DNA from: Argopecten irradians
Lineage: Eukaryota; Mollusca; Bivalvia; Pectinida; Pectinidae
DNA length: 64,000 nucleotides
Reading direction: 5' to 3'
Assembly (NCBI RefSeq): GCF_041381155.1
Contig: NC_091139.1
Coordinates: 8,680,383 to 8,744,382, forward strand
The translations under genes and the position numbers were made by a program. The notes below the pieces were generated by a model. The model was not told the origin of the DNA and did not search any database. It was given only the letters and a program-made list of their open reading frames with translations. Shown piece by piece: positions 57,985 to 64,000 of this stretch; position 1 is the stretch's first letter, and every line of letters starts with the position of its first letter.

Positions 57985-58570
57985 ATAGTGTAGGTTTTTT
58001 GATTAGTTTTGTAACACCAGGAAATTCATGGAAAATCAGTTTTTCATTTCCATACATATGTCGATTGATCTATTATAGAATCCAACTAGAATCAAATTTG
58101 TTTTCATTCATAACATATCACGAACTAACACCATTTATGGTAGTAGCACGGTTATAGAACAAAAAGAAATGACAAACACTTCCTAGGTTTGAAATAAAAA
58201 AGTTTCGATTTTTTTTTTTTGGCGAGGAGGTCAGCAACTCCTCATAACTGACAAGGTTAAATAAACACCAAACTAAAAAAGTAACCCATGCCAAATAAAC
58301 TGTTTCGATATCTAACCTTGAAAATGTACCAATTTTAACCATTTGTTCAACTTTATTCTATAATCGTAAATGAAAATTTGTTTTTCATTCATTATCTAAA
58401 CATAAACCAGATTTTTCGTTTATGGTATTGTCTGTTTAGGAACAAAAGAAGGGAAATGACAGAACACTTCCTGTTTGTAGCTATGTTCGGACTGTTCCTC
58501 GTTTGTTTGGGGAATTAACTGACAAGGTTAATTAAATAAACTTACACCTGTTAACTAAAAAATAACAGTA
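57985..58570. repeat. Diverged ~300-bp tandem duplication
   Basis: A segment with ACACCATTTATGGTA, GAACAAAAAGAAATGACA, ACACTTCCTAGGTTTG and ACTGACAAGGTTAAATAAAC (58128-58266) is repeated in the same order as TCGTTTATGGTATTG, GAACAAAAGAAGGGAAATGACA, ACACTTCCTGTTTG and ACTGACAAGGTTAATTAAATAAAC at 58415-58541. Old divergence, no open frame. Confidence 0.6.
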
Positions 58571-58829
58571 CTGGAGAATAACTAATATGTAACACCATTA
58601 TAACATGTAATTTGCCTGTAAATAACCACAAGTGTAAAGTTATATTCCGTAGTTCACGGCCACTTGCTATGCTGGAAGGCTACAGCATGAATAAAAACTT
58701 GACAATACAGCAAAAATTGTTTGTGTTAGATACATCCTGAGTGCCGTTCTTGGCCTGGATGTCACATTCCGTTCTCAAACACTTGATATTAATGATAAAT
58801 CACTGTTGGTATATTTGTGCAGTTGGAAC

Positions 58830-59040
58830 GGCTGTGATGGCTGAGTGGTGTCACGACATATTACCACAAGCCCTCAACCTCTGGGTCACAAGTTTGAATC
58901 CTACGTGGGGCAGTTACAGTTGCCAGGTACTGACCACTGCTTTTCTCCAGGTACTCTGGCTTTCCTCCACCAACAACCTCAGGCTTGCTGAGGGTTGACG
59001 GCCAAAATCTTTCACGAGGGTTGAGATATCCCTTTCCACT
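58830..59040 (+). mobile_element. SINE-like element with tRNA-like head
   Basis: GATGGCTGAGTGGTGTC resembles an A box of a class with an extra arm, and GTTTGAATCC is a B box about 60 bp later. Downstream is the family core TTTTCTCCAGGTACTCTGGC then TTTCCTCCACCAACAACCTC, the same core seen in reverse at 3.35, 13.97 and 32.3 kb. It is the only copy here with head and core together. Confidence 0.6.
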
Positions 59041-59364
59041 TCACAGACCCATGTTTGATTCTTTTTCTCCCATACTTAGAAGAAAAAATGATGAAAATTC
59101 CACTTGGTTTCCAGCTTTTTCATTGCGCCATTATCGCAAAATTAAACTTTAAAACTCAAGGCGAAAAAGTGAGACATCAAAGAAGATGTTAAAAAGAAGA
59201 TTTACCGATATAGTCTCATTTTAGGATCATACAATGGGGAAAGCAGGGATATACCATAAAGGCTATGCCCTACCTATATAGCTACATGTACACCATGGCT
59301 GTAGGAGTACAGAAATCTGCATTAACTAATTTACCCCTTATGACCACTAAATATATATTTATGA

Positions 59365-59393
59365 GGTGGGTGGGTGGGGATGGGGGGTGGGGG
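59365..59393 (+). other. G-quadruplex-prone G-run cluster
   Basis: GGTGGGTGGGTGGGGATGGG followed by GGGTGGGGG gives at least five runs of three or more G with 1-2-base loops, which meets the usual quadruplex pattern. Confidence 0.7.
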
Positions 59394-59399
59394 AAGATG

Positions 59400-60898
59400 G
59401 ATGTGTATGGCAGACTTAGAAATGTTGTGTATATAGCCAGGAAACACAATAAAATCATTAGTTCCTAGATAGTGCTGCAACGATAAGCTTCCCCATGATA
59501 TGATATGTATTGTGATACTTGCCTCACAATAGAATATGTATTACGATATGTATTAAATAAATAATCATTAATCAGTCAAAAAATGAAAATTTTCTACTTC
59601 TTTCACTGTCGATTTTACCCCTTCTTTTTCAATAATGCAGAATCTAAAATGCTTTGTGTGGCTTTGTGTAAATGCATGCACAGCCATGTTTGTTTGTAAT
59701 TGGGAGATACTATAACCGCTCAAAAATTCTGGATTACATCCGATCCGGAAATATGTGGGGCGTACCGTGATAGAGGAAAAAAATACAGTGAACAGAATTG
59801 TGTAGTTTATAGCGTGATATATCGTCCCATGGTTTATCATTGCAGCACTATTTCTAAAACTGCACAATTTCCACAAAGGAACAATTTAATTGGTTGTTGC
59901 AATTTTCCTCTACTCTAGATCTATAAATTTGTCCCTATTATACAGTGCCATCTGAAGCATTTTGTCATCATTATAAGAATCAAATTTACTTTTTTATCTG
60001 TAAATGTTTTGGTGCCTGCGACACCTGGTGAGGTGTAACGTCCATCATATACATGATACACACATGTAGTATATTCAGAGTTTATGATCATTATGTGATT
60101 TCCATATCCTTTTTTACTCATAGAAAATGAAAAGGACCTCACTTTCTAATTATACCAAAGCCAATTTTATCCAAGATGAACCCCTATTGAATAGACCTAC
60201 CCAACACATTTACTCTGCATATGTAATACATCCTTGCAGTTGTCGTTTCCATTTTCTTTCTATATAGCTAGATTATTCTTACTCCAAGGCCGAGTTAAAG
60301 GTAAAACATGAGAAGTAATGCTCGATGATATAATGAATCAATTAACCAGTGGGGTTATAGGGTTTCTAAGGTCATTGTGGATCAATGATCTTCACCTGAA
60401 AACAGTGTAAAAATGTGTACAGGTTCAAAATGCCTCAAAATATGTAGGCAGAATCTCAACATACCATTGCCATCTGAAAACACTTCACCATACAAACTTA
60501 CATGTGTATGTAGTGTCAAATGTACAGACAGACCGTAAATATGGATGCCTCGGGGCATTTGTAAACTAACTGAACACTGATGAACAGTTCTGTACTTTTT
60601 GTGAAGCCGAAGGCAGCTAGCACTAGCAGTGCAGATGTTGATTATAATTACTGATACACAATATTATATGAATACATACCTTTGTTAGTATATCTATAGG
60701 CACGAGACACACATGAGCCTAAAAGATGTTAATTATACTAATTATAGAAGACCCGTTAGGCAAAAAAGCAGCTTTACCAGGCTTCCAAGTTGCAGTTCCT
60801 GGTTTCACCAACAGCGTCAAGTGTATTTCCGGGTCAGAGTAACATGCTGGCTTCCATATTAGGACTTATCTAAGTCACGCTGAACCTCGAGTTCTTAC
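59400..60898. other. No gene recognised
   Basis: Unique sequence between the SINE-like element and the putative CYRI promoter. Open frames near 59.6-59.9 kb on both strands overlap and have no domain. Confidence 0.45.
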
Positions 60899-61040
60899 CT
60901 AATATCAACTGGTGATCAGCCTGAACGTTCCTGGTATTTAACTGCAAAATCAATACGAGTCTTCTCTGGTGACAAGCTAGGGTTACAGAAGATGAAAATA
61001 TCGTCGGAAGTCACATCTGATAAGTTCTCGCTGGACACGA
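60899..61040 (-). other. CYRI: Probable noncoding first exon of CYRI
   Basis: The coding exon at 50345-50442 begins with an acceptor, so an upstream untranslated exon must exist. On the minus strand ATATTAG-GTAAGAAC at 60898/60899 is a strong donor just below a promoter-like palindrome at 61042-61055. The 5' limit is a guess. Splicing from here would make a first intron of about 10.5 kb. Transcript data are lacking; another exon in 52-60 kb could be used instead. Confidence 0.4.
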
Positions 61041-61041
61041 G

Positions 61042-61055
61042 AGTCTCGCGAGACT
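61042..61055. promoter_or_regulatory. TCTCGCGAGA core-promoter palindrome
   Basis: AGTCTCGCGAGACT is a perfect 14-bp palindrome containing TCTCGCGAGA, a motif known from TATA-less, often bidirectional, animal promoters. A canonical E-box, CACGTG, lies 20 bp to the right at 61076-61081. It sits between the putative CYRI first exon (minus) and the plus-strand gene that begins downstream. CpG is denser here than in the surrounding kilobases. Promoter activity is inferred. Confidence 0.55.
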
Positions 61056-61064
61056 TCAAATACA

Positions 61065-61198
61065 CACAACAAAAGCACGTGCTCGTTTGTCAAAAGCAGA
61101 CGTCGTCCAGAGTTCCCGACATGAAAGTGGAATGTGTTTCGTCTTGTTTTCATTGACATGTATAGAGAAGAAGACTAAAACATAAGAGTATCTAATAT
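61065..61198 (+). other. Candidate noncoding first exon of the plus-strand gene
   Basis: The coding exon at 62263 needs an upstream donor. TCTAATAT-GTAAGTTTG at 61198/61199 matches the intron side of the consensus well but the exon side poorly. A short upstream open frame (ATG near 61121, about 11 codons) would lie in it. Another donor is possible; treat this as a proposal. Confidence 0.3.
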
Positions 61199-61199
61199 G

Positions 61200-62262
61200 T
61201 AAGTTTGAAAGTTTTTGCCGATATAAAATATGTTTTATGTTACAATTTCCTTTTAGCACGAACTAAATAAGATTTACGGGTTTGTCGTCTGCTAGGAAGT
61301 GGCTACCAGTAATGACAGAATAGGCTAAACTTAAAATCGGCTTGTTCTTTACACGTTTTGTGATCAAAAATACACATTGTCATTGTTTAAATTTCAATTT
61401 TATTTATCACGGTTTAAATGAAATTCAGACAGTTTCAATTTAAGGATAAAAACAAGAGAAAATGTAGCCTACTGCCAGTACTTGTGGTAGGCAGGCCTAT
61501 CATCAAAAGGGAAGCATGTTGCAATGAAAGTTTGAAATATAATCTGAAATTTATTAAGACTTTAATCATCTTACCTGATTCTAAACCATGGGTTTGATTC
61601 CTAGAATATTAGTGGCCTTGCTATGCTACATGTATCCCATATTAAAGACAGAATATGAACTGGCAGGCGACCAGTTATAGCCAAATGCCAATTCTCACCA
61701 TCGCATCTGTATCTCTACAATATCCCCGAAAATTTAGTCAATAATGCGATGGCGAGAATTGATATCCAGCGTGAACTGGTCACCTGCCGGTACTGATAAA
61801 AAATATTGATTTTTCGCAAAACAAGTTAAAGTGAATAGTCGGGCAAAGAAAACCAGTCTAAATGCGTTCATTGGCCTTCCAAAAGTTCTCACATATTAAT
61901 ACGACGGCCAAGTTCTGCTTGCGTTTCCCAGTTCTGACTATTAAAGTAAAGGAACGTTGAAAACATTGAAAGCGAGGCTGTGTGTAAATGTAACTATGGA
62001 CATAGTCAGCCGGGAGGACGTATTAGGATTCCTATACTTTAAATTAATTTCTTCGTACGCAGACAGATTTTGGCGAGAGATTTTATTTTTCCATTTCATA
62101 AGAAATTATACTGGATACATTCACACCATTTTTACCGACTTTAGCCATCCTTGCCCGACTGTTCACTTTAACAACCAACATTTTAAATTTTTTTTTTTGC
62201 CTGATGATTGAGTGATAAAAGGTTAATATGACTTTTCTTATTTTCAAAAGTAATTTTTGCAG
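61200..62262. other. Probable first intron of the plus-strand gene
   Basis: It contains the palindromic element at 61656-61794 and an 84-codon open frame at 61957-62211 without recognisable features. It ends in a strong acceptor, TTTTCTTATTTTC...ATTTTTGCAG at 62262. Confidence 0.4.
61656..61794. mobile_element. Palindromic MITE-like element
   Basis: The left arm contains CTGGCAGGCGACCAGTT, CCAATTCTCACCATCGCAT. The right arm in reverse complement gives CCGGCAGGTGACCAGTTCAC and TCAATTCTCGCCATCGCAT. The arms pair over about 50 bp around a loop near 61720. It is noncoding. Ends are set by where the arms stop matching. Confidence 0.7.
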
Positions 62263-62275
62263 GTAAAATCCAAAG

Positions 62276-64000
62276 ATGGACATTGAAGGAAGCAAGAAAG
62301 TGATGGTTGACATCTTACTTGAACTAGGTGATCTAGCTTTTGAGCAAAGTGTTGGAAAAAAGGGAAATTCAGTGATTATTGATATGAATATAACAAAAAG
62401 TGTCCGAGATGTCCTTTCCTACATAGTTGACAGATGTTCTCAGGGGTTAATTCCAAGTCAAGAACTTAGAGGAAGTATTGAAGATAATGAAAAAAAATCA
62501 ACTTTGGACCATTATTCCTCAACTTCAGCTCAGTCTGAAAAAGAAACCAGAAACAATTCAGACGAACATCTTTCTGAGATTGAAGGAAACAATTCTATTA
62601 ATTATCATTCAGGAATGAATGATCATTTGGTAATAGACACAGATCATACAGAAACAGAAATTAACAATGCGGATGGACACCTTTTTGAGGGAGAAGGAAA
62701 CAGTTCTGTTACTCATTCAGAAATGGATGATCATTTGGTAATAGGTACAGATCACACAGAATCTAGGCAGTGGAAGCCTGATGTTTCATCTCCAGGAAAA
62801 ATAGGGAATAAATTGATCGTTGATGAAGATGACAATTTTGTGAAAAATAAGTATAATCTTCATGATGACAAAGTAAAACTCTTTGATATAAAAGAAGCAC
62901 ATATTGAAGAAGTCCTTGTGGAGCTTGTTGAAGGAGATACAGAAGACGACCACGCAAAGCTACCCATTCAGGAACAAATTGTACATTCTTGTCAGGAAGA
63001 TAAAAATAAGACTTTGACGAACATTCCCAATACATTGCACAAAGTTCGTTCATGTTTGGAGCATAAGAATATGAATTTGACAATTATTCCTAATCCAGAG
63101 TGCAGTGATCATTTATGTGCTGATGGAGATATGGATTTGATGATTATACCCAATCCAGAGCAAAACATTCATTCATGTCCGGAAGATGATGATAAGGATC
63201 CAACAAATTTGTCAAATTCAGAGCACAGCATTCATTCATGTCAGGAGGATGAAGGCGCTGATCAGACATATCAACAAAGTCCAGCATACAATGTCCATTC
63301 ATGTCAGAGGAAAGAAGATATGGATCGCGCAAATAAACTCAATCCAATGCCCAATCCTTCATGTCTGAAGGATAAAGATATGGATCATACAAACAGCATT
63401 GAAGTACATCTAAATTGTGATATTAAAACACAAGTTCAAAACAATGTAACTACTACTGTGGAAAAACTATACAAGCATGATTTTGGTATTGAAGGTCAAA
63501 CACTGTTTGAAGGTCATTTATCTGTTGAAATACCAATACTTGAAGAGCAGCACACAGATCTGTTAAAAATCACCAAAGAAAACAAACACACAGAATCACA
63601 GACATCAAAGCAATGTGCTGAAAAAGATAACAGTATTCTGGAAATCGTACAATGTCAAGTGTTTGATCTTTTTGTTCAGTCTCAGAAAGATGAAGGAAAA
63701 GTAGAGCAAGAACTTGATCAAAATCAGGTCACTCAACAAAATGAATTAAAAAACCAGAAATTTGAAGCATCCTTTGAACAGGAAGATGTGACAGAAGAAT
63801 CATTGTATGAGCAATGTGTTTCACAAGACCAGCAGTCACAGGAAACTCAGCAGGAACAAGTATATATCCGAAATATTGAAAAAGATGAGGAAATGAACTG
63901 TCAAGAAAACATCATGAAAGGAAATCAATGTAAAGAATGTGTGAAGCAAGATCCCACAATAGAAATACCAGAGAGTTCAAAATGTGAAATGTCCGAACAA
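62276..64000 (+). CDS. Large-exon acidic protein of unknown function (3' end beyond window)
   Basis: A single frame is open for 575 codons to the window edge. The exon starts at the acceptor TTTTTGCAG (62262). An in-frame TAA at 62264-62266 makes ATG 62276, with A at -3 and G at +4, the first possible start in this exon. The first ~65 residues (MDIEGSKKVMVDILLELGDL, then AFEQSVGKKG and DVLSYIVDRC) look folded and helical. After that the chain is rich in D, E, N, Q, S and H, apparently disordered. Residues about 103-126 are repeated at about 139-162 ((M/D)DHLVI.TDHTE). Cysteines 239, 260, 281, 301, 322, 343 and 363 mark six ~21-residue repeats of the type C.ED.D.D..IPNPE..IHS. I recognise no domain. 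Long 5' exons of this kind are common in large nuclear or zinc-finger proteins, but that is only a suggestion. The frame is in codon phase at position 64000. Confidence 0.85.
   Translation, partial: MDIEGSKKVMVDILLELGDLAFEQSVGKKGNSVIIDMNITKSVRDVLSYIVDRCSQGLIPSQELRGSIEDNEKKSTLDHYSSTSAQSEKETRNNSDEHLSEIEGNNSINYHSGMNDHLVIDTDHTETEINNADGHLFEGEGNSSVTHSEMDDHLVIGTDHTESRQWKPDVSSPGKIGNKLIVDEDDNFVKNKYNLHDDKVKLFDIKEAHIEEVLVELVEGDTEDDHAKLPIQEQIVHSCQEDKNKTLTNIPNTLHKVRSCLEHKNMNLTIIPNPECSDHLCADGDMDLMIIPNPEQNIHSCPEDDDKDPTNLSNSEHSIHSCQEDEGADQTYQQSPAYNVHSCQRKEDMDRANKLNPMPNPSCLKDKDMDHTNSIEVHLNCDIKTQVQNNVTTTVEKLYKHDFGIEGQTLFEGHLSVEIPILEEQHTDLLKITKENKHTESQTSKQCAEKDNSILEIVQCQVFDLFVQSQKDEGKVEQELDQNQVTQQNELKNQKFEASFEQEDVTEESLYEQCVSQDQQSQETQQEQVYIRNIEKDEEMNCQENIMKGNQCKECVKQDPTIEIPESSKCEMSEQ

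Overview
The window is eukaryotic, gene-poor DNA, AT-rich and full of tandem repeats, miniature inverted-repeat elements and tRNA-derived SINE-like copies. The dispersed repeats (the 'AACGTCCTAT...CAGCCAGGGTCAT' family, the 'CCAAATTTGGTTACAATCCATG' family, and scattered GGGAGGTAACT-type motifs) are ones I associate from memory with bivalve molluscs. I therefore infer a marine mollusc, probably a bivalve; no species can be named.

One gene is identified firmly by its protein. It is a minus-strand CYRI (FAM49, CYFIP-related Rac1 interactor) gene running from about 61.0 kb down to the stop codon at 30,231. Eight coding exons join in phase with canonical GT-AG junctions (50345-50417, 35879-35984, 35262-35398, 34058-34132, 33123-33325, 31919-32045, 30923-30993, 30231-30297) and give 285 residues. 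One exon of about 122 nt, encoding roughly residues 25-65, is not visible. Its expected place, 36-50 kb, is filled by large and often degraded arrays of 29-bp and 33-bp units and a scrambled-looking repeat zone. A noncoding first exon probably ends at 60,899 near a palindromic TCTCGCGAGA element at 61,044.

Facing it on the plus strand is a second gene. One very large exon (62,263 to beyond the window) opens with a well-placed ATG and encodes at least 575 residues of an acidic, apparently disordered protein with an internal 36-residue duplication and six ~21-residue cysteine-spaced repeats. I do not recognise it. The two genes probably share the ~61.05 kb promoter region.

At the far left, a minus-strand 130-nt exon (1789-1918) with good splice sites encodes half of an Ig-like domain. 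Its 8-residue Cys-to-Trp step resembles the first Ig domain of PDGFR/VEGFR/KIT-type receptors. No other exon of that gene was found.

From 2 to 30 kb there are no other convincing genes. That stretch holds a 40-bp satellite (9.39-11.66 kb) interrupted by a 77-bp palindromic insertion, a 20-bp satellite (17.05-17.89 kb), several minisatellites, a 1.17-kb DNA transposon with an 8-bp target duplication, SINE-like copies and fold-back elements.

The most unusual theme is tandem duplication at CYRI splice junctions. The last-exon acceptor with its first ~29 coding bases is triplicated as 70-bp units, and a 37-bp minisatellite is built on the donor of the 31,919 exon. The big intronic arrays also carry donor-like AGGTAAC words on the sense strand.
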